DNA of 5,003 bases from Gammaproteobacteria bacterium (GTDB lineage Bacteria > Pseudomonadota > Gammaproteobacteria > Nitrosococcales > Methylophagaceae): contig QNEY01000147.1 in NCBI GenBank assembly GCA_003645385.1, positions 1 to 5,003 on the forward strand, given 5' to 3'. The notes below the pieces were generated by a model. It had not been told where the DNA came from and ran no database searches. It was given only the letters and a program-made list of their open reading frames with translations. Made by a program: the position numbers and the translations under genes. Shown piece after piece: positions 1 to 5,003 of this stretch (position 1 is its first letter; each line of letters opens with the position of its first letter).

Positions 1-77
1 TATTACAACAACCCGAAATTAAGCAGTGAATCTAGCAGTTGTTAATGTTAAAAATGTAGGGGAGGCGCTAGCCATTC

Positions 78-86
78 TGGTATGAT
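78..86 (+). promoter_or_regulatory. Candidate extended -10 promoter for cvpA-purF
   Basis: TGG followed by TATGAT (81-86) matches the extended -10 form TGnTATAAT with one mismatch, which would put the transcription start near position 93 and give a leader of about 34 nt before cvpA. No good -35 hexamer lies 16-18 nt upstream (the sequence there is G-rich, around AGGGGA at 58-63), so the site would depend on the extended -10. I see no convincing 16-bp PurR-type palindrome (consensus ACGCAAACGTTTGCGT) in 1-126, although the E. coli cvpA-purF operon is controlled by PurR. The rest of 1-126 shows no recognisable gene. Confidence 0.4.
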
Positions 87-126
87 CTGAACTTTCGATC
101 AAGCGAGCGGCCAAGCTGAAAAAATA

Positions 127-633
127 ATGTTTTGGGTTGATTATGTAATTATCGGCATAATATTGCTCTCCGCTGGGATCAGTATTATTCGTGGATTTAT
201 TAAAGAAGTACTGTCACTCGGTAGTTGGATATTATCATTTTGGGTTGCTTTAACTTTTTCACCACACTTAGCTACCTTGCTAAATAATTATATTTCTGCA
301 CCTTCAATTCGTATATTTGCCGCATTTACCACTTTATTTATTATCACCTTAATCCTGGCTGCATTAGTAAATCATTTGATTTCTACACTGGTTGAAAAAA
401 CAGGCCTAACAGGGACAGATCGATCATTAGGTGTGATTTTTGGGATATTGCGTGGTATTGCTATAGTGACATTATTAGTGCTGCTTGCAGGAACAACTCC
501 AATGCCTGCAGATGTTTGGTGGCAAAACTCTCTATTAATAGAACATTTTGAAAAGCTTGCAAATTGGATGCGTGAGTTTTTACCTGCAGATCTTGCAGAA
601 TATATAGACTTTGAACAAACAGTGGCTGGGTAG
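127..633 (+). CDS. cvpA: CvpA family inner-membrane protein
   Basis: A 168-residue CvpA-family membrane protein, close in length to E. coli CvpA (about 162). In E. coli the family was named for a need in colicin V production; its molecular role is unsettled, with reported links to envelope stress and bile tolerance. The sequence shows four hydrophobic segments at roughly residues 4-20, 27-45, 62-84 and 102-121. The N-terminal WVDYVIIGIILLSAGISIIRGF pattern, with Arg22-Gly-Phe after the first segment and Arg109-Gly-Ile in the fourth, is typical of the family. The soluble C-terminal tail (about 125-168) is acidic. The ATG at 127 fits the family N-terminus (M-x-W-x-D-Y), but no clear Shine-Dalgarno precedes it, only an A-rich stretch. 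It ends 6 nt before purF, so the two are almost certainly co-transcribed, which is the usual arrangement in gammaproteobacteria. Confidence 0.95.
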   Translation: MFWVDYVIIGIILLSAGISIIRGFIKEVLSLGSWILSFWVALTFSPHLATLLNNYISAPSIRIFAAFTTLFIITLILAALVNHLISTLVEKTGLTGTDRSLGVIFGILRGIAIVTLLVLLAGTTPMPADVWWQNSLLIEHFEKLANWMREFLPADLAEYIDFEQTVAG

Positions 634-639
634 GTTTTT

Positions 640-2148
640 ATGTGTGGAATTATTGGCATCGTCGGAATATCAGAAGTAAACCAATCACTCTATGATGGTT
701 TGACAGTTTTACAACATCGAGGACAAGATGCTGCTGGTATTGTTACCTGTGATAGTAGTGGGCAATTCTTTCTACGCAAAGCTAATGGTTTAGTAAAAGA
801 TGTTTTCCATACCCGCCACATGTTACGTTTGAGTGGCAATATGGGTATTGGACATATTCGTTATCCAACAGCTGGTTGCTCTACTTCAGCTGAGGCTCAA
901 CCTTTTTATGTCAATTCACCATTTGGTATTGCATTGGCACACAATGGCAATCTTACAAACACTAAAGTACTCAAGGACGAGTTATTCCAGAGTGATCGTC
1001 GTCATCTGAATACAGATTCAGATTCAGAAGTATTGCTTAATATATTGGCTCACGAATTACAAAAAAGTAGTCAGCTTACACCACAAGCAGATGATATCTT
1101 TAAAGCAGTGTCTCAGCTTCACCGCCGTTGTAAAGGAGCTTATGCTGTAGTAGCGATGATTGCAGGTGTTGGAATTTTAGCATTCCGTGATCCGTATGGA
1201 ATACGTCCCGTAGTCATTGGTAAGCGTGAAAAGGATAAAGGAAATGAATATGTCATTGCCTCTGAAAGTGTTGCAATAGATTCACTTGATTTCGAGTTGG
1301 TACGTGATATTGCTCCTGGCGAATGTGTATTTATTGATGTCAATGGCAACATTCATGCACAACAATGTGCTGATACGCCTGTTACTTCACCTTGTATCTT
1401 TGAATTTGTCTATTTTGCACGTCCAGATTCAATGATTGATGGCATATCTGTCCATAAAAGTCGTCTACGTATGGGCACTAAATTGGCACAGAAAATTGAA
1501 GCTGAATTCCCTGATCACGATATTGATGTTGTAATCCCGATTCCAGATACTAGTCGTAGTGCAGCATTACAGTTGGCTTATGACCTTGGAATTCCGTACC
1601 AAGAAGGTTTTATTAAGAATCGTTATATTGGACGAACCTTTATTATGCCAGGCCAAATAGAGCGTAAAAAGTCAGTGCGTCAAAAATTAAATCCAATTGG
1701 TCTTGAATTCAAAGGGAAAAATGTTCTACTGGTAGATGATTCAATTGTCCGTGGCACAACCTCGCAACAGATTGTACAAATGGCACGTGATGCTGGTGCA
1801 CGAAAAGTATATTTCGCATCAGCGGCACCTCCAGTTCGTTATCCAAATGTATATGGAATTGATATGCCATCAGCAGATGAATTTGTAGCGCATAATCGTA
1901 ATGTAAAACAAATAGCACAAGAATTAGGGGCTGATTGGCTGATTTATCAAGAACTCGACGATCTGATCGATGCCGTTAATAAAAACAATAAAGTCGAGCG
2001 TTTTGATACTTCATGTTTTGATGGCAAATATGTGACTGGTGATGTTGATGAATCCTATCTCTATTACATTGATGCTTTGAGAAATGATGCATCAAAACAG
2101 CAACCTGATGAAAGTAATGCCGTATTAGAAATTCATAATAATTATTAA
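640..2148 (+). CDS. purF: Amidophosphoribosyltransferase (glutamine PRPP amidotransferase)
   Basis: Catalyses the first committed step of de novo purine synthesis: PRPP plus glutamine gives 5-phosphoribosylamine, glutamate and pyrophosphate, in the cytoplasm. At 502 residues it matches E. coli PurF (505). The N-terminal Ntn-type glutaminase domain begins MCGIIGIVG, so Cys2 becomes the N-terminal nucleophile after Met removal. There is no propeptide, as in E. coli and unlike the Fe-S Bacillus type. Glutamine-site elements are HIRYPTAG (72-79, Arg74), HNGN (101-104) and NTDSDSE (124-130, Asp128). The phosphoribosyltransferase domain carries IPDTSR (301-306), the flexible loop beginning NRYIGRTF (327-334), which closes to form the ammonia channel, and the PRPP motif VDDSIVRGTTS (365-375, acidic pair Asp366-Asp367). 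The start is fixed by the catalytic Cys. A weak GGTAGG overlapping the cvpA stop serves as ribosome-binding site. All key residues are present, so the enzyme should be active. No gene for metZ, which often follows purF in Pseudomonas, is seen. Confidence 0.99.
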   Translation: MCGIIGIVGISEVNQSLYDGLTVLQHRGQDAAGIVTCDSSGQFFLRKANGLVKDVFHTRHMLRLSGNMGIGHIRYPTAGCSTSAEAQPFYVNSPFGIALAHNGNLTNTKVLKDELFQSDRRHLNTDSDSEVLLNILAHELQKSSQLTPQADDIFKAVSQLHRRCKGAYAVVAMIAGVGILAFRDPYGIRPVVIGKREKDKGNEYVIASESVAIDSLDFELVRDIAPGECVFIDVNGNIHAQQCADTPVTSPCIFEFVYFARPDSMIDGISVHKSRLRMGTKLAQKIEAEFPDHDIDVVIPIPDTSRSAALQLAYDLGIPYQEGFIKNRYIGRTFIMPGQIERKKSVRQKLNPIGLEFKGKNVLLVDDSIVRGTTSQQIVQMARDAGARKVYFASAAPPVRYPNVYGIDMPSADEFVAHNRNVKQIAQELGADWLIYQELDDLIDAVNKNNKVERFDTSCFDGKYVTGDVDESYLYYIDALRNDASKQQPDESNAVLEIHNNY

Positions 2149-2188
2149 TGACAATTAAATCGACTTATAACCGACAGTAAAAAATGAT

Positions 2189-2203
2189 ACTAACTCTGTT
2201 AGT
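2189..2203. repeat. Perfect 6-bp inverted repeat between purF and yceD
   Basis: ACTAAC-TCT-GTTAGT is a perfect dyad with a 3-nt spacer, 41 nt after the purF stop and 16 nt before the -35 element of the next promoter. As RNA it would form a short, AT-rich hairpin, extendable by two A-T pairs across a bulged T. No run of U follows directly (the next bases are TATATGATTTG), so it is at best a weak terminator for cvpA-purF. Equally it could be a protein-binding site centred near -58 of the predicted yceD start site. It does not resemble the FadR consensus. Confidence 0.35.
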
Positions 2204-2218
2204 TATATGATTTGAATT

Positions 2219-2247
2219 TTGATGTTTTACGGTTTTTCTTATATAAT
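2219..2247 (+). promoter_or_regulatory. Strong sigma-70-like promoter for the yceD-rpmF-plsX-fabH cluster
   Basis: TTGATG (2219-2224, 4 of 6 to the -35 consensus) is separated by exactly 17 nt from TATAAT (2242-2247, a perfect -10). This is the best promoter match in the window and it sits just before yceD. The expected start site is near 2254-2255, only 3-4 nt ahead of the yceD ATG at 2258, which would make the transcript almost leaderless. The promoter lies inside an in-frame 5' extension of yceD beginning at a TTG at 2219; this argues that the extension is not coding. Confidence 0.65.
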
Positions 2248-2257
2248 TCCGTCGATT

Positions 2258-2785
2258 ATGCATCAGAAATTGCCAAAAGAAATAGATCCATTCCGGTTAG
2301 CTCAAACAGGACTGAAACTGGATGGTGAATTACCACTTGCAACTATGCCACGATTAACAAAATCGCTTCAAAATGATGAAGGGGTAGTTAATGTAAAAAT
2401 GGCATTTGATATGGACGAGATTGGGACGCCATATATGAGAGGCAACTTCATCGCTTCTGTGTCAGTTATTTGTGAGCGATGTATGGAACCAATGATGTTG
2501 GATTTAGACGTAGATTGCTTGCTGGCAATGGTGAGCAGTGAACGGAAGGTCGAAGGTTTGGCTGAACAATACGATCCATGGATCCTTGAAAATAATGATC
2601 CTGTATTACTAAGTAGTGTAGTTGAGGATGAATTAATCTTGTCGTTACCTTTAGTTCCTCGACATGAAGAAGTCTGCTTGCCAGATGAAGCATGGTCGGT
2701 TGGTGATGATGAGAATGAATTAATTGAAGTCGATAAACCTGCATCACCATTTGCAGTATTAGAGACTTTGAAAACAAAACATTAA
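2258..2785 (+). CDS. yceD: YceD/DUF177 family protein (23S rRNA accumulation protein)
   Basis: A 175-residue DUF177 protein, close to E. coli YceD (173). The family sits beside rpmF in very many bacteria and is linked to accumulation of 23S rRNA; its biochemical activity is not settled. Family hallmarks are the N-terminal LPKEIDPFRLAQ (5-16), the ICERCMEP motif (71-78, Cys72 and Cys75), two further cysteines at 87 and 140, the acidic VEDELILSLPLVPRHEE stretch (122-138) ending in Cys140, and the C-terminal PFAVLETLK (164-172). The four cysteines match E. coli in order and approximate spacing and could bind metal (inference). I chose ATG 2258 because it aligns with the E. coli start. An in-frame TTG at 2219 would add 13 unrelated hydrophobic residues and run through the promoter. 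No Shine-Dalgarno precedes 2258, fitting a leaderless message. TTG 2270 is a less likely alternative start. Confidence 0.93.
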   Translation: MHQKLPKEIDPFRLAQTGLKLDGELPLATMPRLTKSLQNDEGVVNVKMAFDMDEIGTPYMRGNFIASVSVICERCMEPMMLDLDVDCLLAMVSSERKVEGLAEQYDPWILENNDPVLLSSVVEDELILSLPLVPRHEEVCLPDEAWSVGDDENELIEVDKPASPFAVLETLKTKH

Positions 2786-2801
2786 ACAATCCACGGATTG
2801 T
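2786..2801 (+). repeat. Intercistronic hairpin between yceD and rpmF
   Basis: ACAATCC at 2786-2792 is perfectly complementary to GGATTGT at 2795-2801. With a realistic loop this gives a 6-bp stem closed by a CACG tetraloop. It begins directly after the yceD stop codon and ends 23 nt before the rpmF Shine-Dalgarno. The following AATAGAAAAATATTTT has no clean T-run, so full termination is unlikely. It may be an mRNA stability or processing element that lets rpmF be expressed more highly than yceD, or a weak attenuator (inference). Confidence 0.35.
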
Positions 2802-2836
2802 AATAGAAAAATATTTTATCGCGTTAGGAGTAAAAC

Positions 2837-3016
2837 ATGGCAGTACAAAAGAGTAAAAAGAGTACATCTCGTCGTGGCATGCGTCGTTCACATGATGCAT
2901 TGACTGCAGCAACAACATCTATTGATTCAACATCAGGCGAATTACATCTTCGTCATCATGTAACTGCAGACGGTTATTACCGTGGTCGTAAAGTCATTGC
3001 TGATAAGAGCGAATAA
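2837..3016 (+). CDS. rpmF: 50S ribosomal protein L32 (bL32)
   Basis: A 59-residue basic protein of the large ribosomal subunit, nearly collinear with E. coli L32 (57 residues). The sequence begins MAVQKSKKSTSRRGMRRSHD and continues ALTAATTS, with the signature SGELHLRHHVTADGYYRGRKVI near the C-terminus (33-54). It contains no cysteine, so it is the zinc-independent form rather than the four-Cys zinc form found in many Firmicutes. The C-terminus (ADKSE) is two residues longer than that of E. coli. It has the strongest ribosome-binding site in the window, TTAGGAG (2824-2830), 6 nt before the ATG, as expected for an abundant ribosomal protein and in contrast to its neighbours. It lies 51 nt after yceD and 11 nt before plsX, the conserved gammaproteobacterial order. 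Confidence 0.97.
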   Translation: MAVQKSKKSTSRRGMRRSHDALTAATTSIDSTSGELHLRHHVTADGYYRGRKVIADKSE

Positions 3017-3018
3017 GG
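3014..3018 (+). promoter_or_regulatory. Ribosome-binding site deciding the plsX TTG start
   Basis: TAAGG, whose first three bases are the rpmF stop codon, is a perfect five-base match to the Shine-Dalgarno consensus. It lies 9 nt before the TTG at 3028. The overlap with the stop of rpmF suggests translational coupling, with ribosomes finishing L32 passing directly to plsX. Confidence 0.6.
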
Positions 3019-3027
3019 TTACTAGCT

Positions 3028-4044
3028 TTGAGCCTTACAATATCGATTGATGCCATGGGCGGAGATTATGGCCCAGAAGTTGTAGTCCCCGCAGCCATAT
3101 TGGCATTAAAAGCACATCCAGATATCCACATGATACTTGTTGGCGATCAGGATGTGCTAACTGACAAGTTACAGCAACATAATATACTGGATAATGAGCA
3201 TTTCAGTATCCATCATGCTTCACAACAAGTCGCTATGGATGAATCACCAGCAATTGCCTTGCGAACTAAGAAAGATTCGTCAATGCGTGTTGCTATCAAT
3301 CTTGTTAAAGATGGTACTGCATCAGCCTGTGTGAGTGCCGGTAATACCGGCGCATTGATGGCAACAGCTCGTTTTGTTTTAAAAACATTACCAGGTATTG
3401 AACGACCTGCCATTATTTCTGAATTGCCAACAATTAAGGGCCATACTTATGTACTTGATCTGGGTGCAAATGTAGATTCAAGTGCTGAACACATGGTTCA
3501 ATTTGCTATTATGGGTTCAGTGTTAGCTGAGTTAGTAGATGGCATAGAGAAACCTACTATTGGCTTGCTCAACATTGGTTCAGAAGAAATAAAAGGTAAT
3601 GAACGTGTAAAAGAAGCTGCTCGTTTAATAGCTGAAACCGACTTAAATTATTATGGTTTTGTTGAAGGTGATGGCTTATATCGTGGTGAAGTTGATGTCC
3701 TTGTGTGTGACGGCTTTGTAGGCAATGTCGCTCTAAAAGCAAGTGAAGGTGTTGTACACATGATCCGACATTTTTTGCGTCAATCATTTGGTCGTAATAT
3801 TTTCACTAAACTGGCAGGCCTTATCGCATCACCAGTTTTAAAACAATTTCGTGATGAACTTGATCCCCGTGCTCACAACGGTGCAAACTTCATAGGTTTA
3901 CAGGGTATAGTTATCAAAAGTCATGGTGGTACCGATGAAATTGGTTTTGCCAATGCGATTAATATCGCAGTTGTTGAAGCAGAACATGACATACCTAATA
4001 AAATCAGCAAACACCTAGAAGTGCTGCTTGAAGGTCAGGCGTAG
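3028..4044 (+). CDS. plsX: Phosphate acyltransferase PlsX (acyl-ACP:phosphate transacylase)
   Basis: Converts acyl-ACP and phosphate into acyl-phosphate, the acyl donor that PlsY uses to start phosphatidic acid synthesis; a soluble or peripherally membrane-bound enzyme. At 338 residues it lies within the family range (about 330-356). Recognised motifs are the N-terminal IDAMGGDYGP (7-16), CVSAGNTGALM (101-111), ERPAI, LDLGANVD (143-150), QFAIMGSVLA, LLNIGSEEIKGN, DVLVCDGFVGN (223-233) and the late IVIKSHGG. The start is TTG at 3028. The only nearby in-frame ATG (3055) lies inside the conserved MGGD motif and would delete the first strand, and no in-frame ATG, GTG or TTG lies between the rpmF stop and 3028. 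The TAAGG at 3014-3018 is well placed. The stop codon overlaps the fabH start by one base (TAGTG), so the two are translationally coupled. No key motif is missing. Confidence 0.97.
   Translation: MSLTISIDAMGGDYGPEVVVPAAILALKAHPDIHMILVGDQDVLTDKLQQHNILDNEHFSIHHASQQVAMDESPAIALRTKKDSSMRVAINLVKDGTASACVSAGNTGALMATARFVLKTLPGIERPAIISELPTIKGHTYVLDLGANVDSSAEHMVQFAIMGSVLAELVDGIEKPTIGLLNIGSEEIKGNERVKEAARLIAETDLNYYGFVEGDGLYRGEVDVLVCDGFVGNVALKASEGVVHMIRHFLRQSFGRNIFTKLAGLIASPVLKQFRDELDPRAHNGANFIGLQGIVIKSHGGTDEIGFANAINIAVVEAEHDIPNKISKHLEVLLEGQA
4030..4035 (+). promoter_or_regulatory. Ribosome-binding site deciding the fabH GTG start
   Basis: GAAGGT inside the end of plsX carries the AAGG core 9 nt before the GTG at 4044. 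It supports that GTG, which overlaps the last base of the plsX stop codon, as the true start. Confidence 0.5.
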
Positions 4045-5003
4045 TGCTCTATTCAAGAATAGTTGGGACAGGTAGTTATTTACCTGAAAAAGTATTGTCT
4101 AACCATGATCTTGAAAAAATGGTTGAAACTAGTGATCAATGGATTCAAGATCGCACGGGAATTAAAAAACGCCATATAGTTGCTGACAACGAAACAACAA
4201 CTGATTTAGCGTTCAATGCAGCTGAAAGAGCCATTGAAGCAGCAGGGATCAGTAACGATGATATTGATTTGATAATTGTTGCAACGACAACTCCAACACG
4301 TATATTTCCAAGTACAGCAGCATTAGTTCAGCAAAAATTAAATATAAGTGGCTGTCCAGCATTTGATGTGCAAGCTGTCTGTACAGGCTTTATTTACGCA
4401 TTGACGGTAGCAGATAAATTCATCAAATCTGGCAGCGTGAAAAATGCTTTAATTATTGGAGCTGAATCTTTATCACGCATCGTTGATTGGACTGATCGTA
4501 ATACCTGTGTGTTATTTGGTGATGGTGCAGGTGCAGTTGTTCTCCAAGCGTCTGAAGAAACCGGAATTCTATCAACTCATATTCACTCAGATGGTAACTA
4601 TAACGAATTGTTAAGTGTACCTACTGGTCCTGGATCTGTTGAAAGCGATATATCACCTTATATTGAAATGAAAGGCAATGATGTTTTTAAAGTTGCTGTG
4701 CGCACTTTAAGCAGCATCGTTGATGAAACATTGGCGGCAAATAACTTAAACAAACATGATGTTGATTGGCTAATCCCACATCAAGCGAATATCCGAATTA
4801 TCCAGGCAACGGCAAAAAAATTAAGTATGTCTATGGATCATGTTGTAGTTACAGTTGATGAACATGGAAATACATCCGCAGCATCTATTCCACTTGCACT
4901 CGATACCGCTGTACGTGATGGTCGGATTCAACGTGGTGAGATGTTATTACTTGAAGCTTTTGGTGGTGGGTTCACCTGGGGTTCAACACTTTTAAAATTC
5001 TAA
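4044..5003 (+). CDS. fabH: Beta-ketoacyl-ACP synthase III (FabH)
   Basis: Starts type II fatty-acid synthesis by condensing acetyl-CoA with malonyl-ACP to give acetoacetyl-ACP. It is 319 residues, against 317 in E. coli, and complete: the window ends on its TAA. The thiolase-fold enzyme shows the full catalytic triad: Cys113 in AVCTGF, His246 in PHQAN (245-249) and Asn276 in HGNTSAAS. The N-terminal MLYSRIVGTGSYLPEKVLSN, the DRTGIKKRHI region, FGDGAGAVVL and the C-terminal EAFGGGFTWGS are also typical. The residues around Cys113 (VCT, where E. coli has ACA) are a common variant. The GTG at 4044 aligns with the E. coli N-terminus with about one extra residue and is preceded by an AAGG at a good distance. 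It follows plsX with a one-base overlap. FabD, FabG and ACP genes usually follow (inference; outside the window). Confidence 0.98.
   Translation: MLYSRIVGTGSYLPEKVLSNHDLEKMVETSDQWIQDRTGIKKRHIVADNETTTDLAFNAAERAIEAAGISNDDIDLIIVATTTPTRIFPSTAALVQQKLNISGCPAFDVQAVCTGFIYALTVADKFIKSGSVKNALIIGAESLSRIVDWTDRNTCVLFGDGAGAVVLQASEETGILSTHIHSDGNYNELLSVPTGPGSVESDISPYIEMKGNDVFKVAVRTLSSIVDETLAANNLNKHDVDWLIPHQANIRIIQATAKKLSMSMDHVVVTVDEHGNTSAASIPLALDTAVRDGRIQRGEMLLLEAFGGGFTWGSTLLKF

Noticed and set aside
1..45. Possible 3' end of an upstream gene (open stretch ending in TGA at 27-29 or in TAA at 43-45).
   Set aside because: Only 8 or 14 codons are visible, with no recognisable family tail; a dedD/SPOR gene often precedes cvpA, but nothing here proves it.
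64..73. Small GGC-GCTA-GCC inverted repeat upstream of the cvpA promoter.
   Set aside because: Only three pairs around a 4-nt loop; expected by chance and upstream of the predicted start site.
84..103. Possible PurR-like operator around GATCTGAACTTTCGATC.
   Set aside because: It has two GATC copies but does not match the PurR palindrome ACGCAAACGTTTGCGT at the key central CG and flanks.
372..659. Minus-strand open frame of 95 codons across the cvpA-purF junction.
   Set aside because: It is antisense to two well-recognised genes, its product resembles no family I know, and it has no ribosome-binding site.
2219..2257. In-frame 5' extension of yceD from TTG at 2219, adding 13 residues.
   Set aside because: It runs through a near-consensus promoter, has no ribosome-binding site and has no counterpart in E. 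coli YceD, which aligns from the ATG at 2258.
2466..2918. Minus-strand open frame of 150 codons opposite yceD and rpmF.
   Set aside because: It is a shadow of yceD and the start of rpmF, with a low-complexity, His/Leu-rich translation and no recognisable domain; the plus-strand genes are certain.
3569..3787. Minus-strand His/Leu-rich open frame opposite plsX.
   Set aside because: The composition is what antisense of plsX codons would give; no start signal or known motif.
1..5003. Search for CRISPR, insertion sequences, tRNA or rRNA, attachment sites or an unusual gene module.
   Set aside because: Nearly the whole window is accounted for by six complete housekeeping genes with matching composition; the gaps are short and hold no such elements.

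Overview
This window is ordinary, densely packed housekeeping DNA from a gammaproteobacterium. The protein sequences resemble their Escherichia coli counterparts closely: RpmF is nearly collinear with E. coli L32, and PurF starts directly at the catalytic Cys with no propeptide. The DNA is AT-leaning (roughly 40% GC by eye). I cannot name the genus. All genes lie on the + strand, and every one is complete; the window ends exactly on the fabH stop codon.

Layout. Positions 1-126 are a non-coding leader with a plausible extended -10 promoter at 78-86. Next come cvpA (127-633) and purF (640-2148), only 6 nt apart: a membrane protein and the first enzyme of de novo purine synthesis. A 109-nt gap (2149-2257) follows. 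It holds a small perfect dyad (2189-2203) and a very good sigma-70-like promoter (2219-2247). That promoter leads into a second, co-directional cluster: yceD/DUF177 (2258-2785), rpmF for ribosomal protein L32 (2837-3016), plsX (3028-4044) and fabH (4044-5003). An intercistronic hairpin (2786-2801) sits between yceD and rpmF. plsX overlaps fabH by one base.

How the genes work together. cvpA-purF is a common pairing in which PurF makes phosphoribosylamine from PRPP and glutamine. yceD-rpmF-plsX-fabH is the classic start of the bacterial fatty-acid cluster. It ties ribosome production (YceD, linked to 23S rRNA accumulation, and L32) to membrane lipid synthesis: PlsX makes acyl-phosphate for phospholipid synthesis, and FabH starts fatty-acid elongation. 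fabD, fabG and acpP would be expected just downstream, but that is inference. In E. coli these two clusters are at separate chromosomal places, so their junction here is a lineage-specific arrangement.

I found no sign of an undescribed system, mobile element, CRISPR array, RNA gene or defence module. The points worth a second look are regulatory: a promoter that would make the yceD mRNA almost leaderless, two short hairpins, and the choice of non-ATG starts for plsX and fabH.
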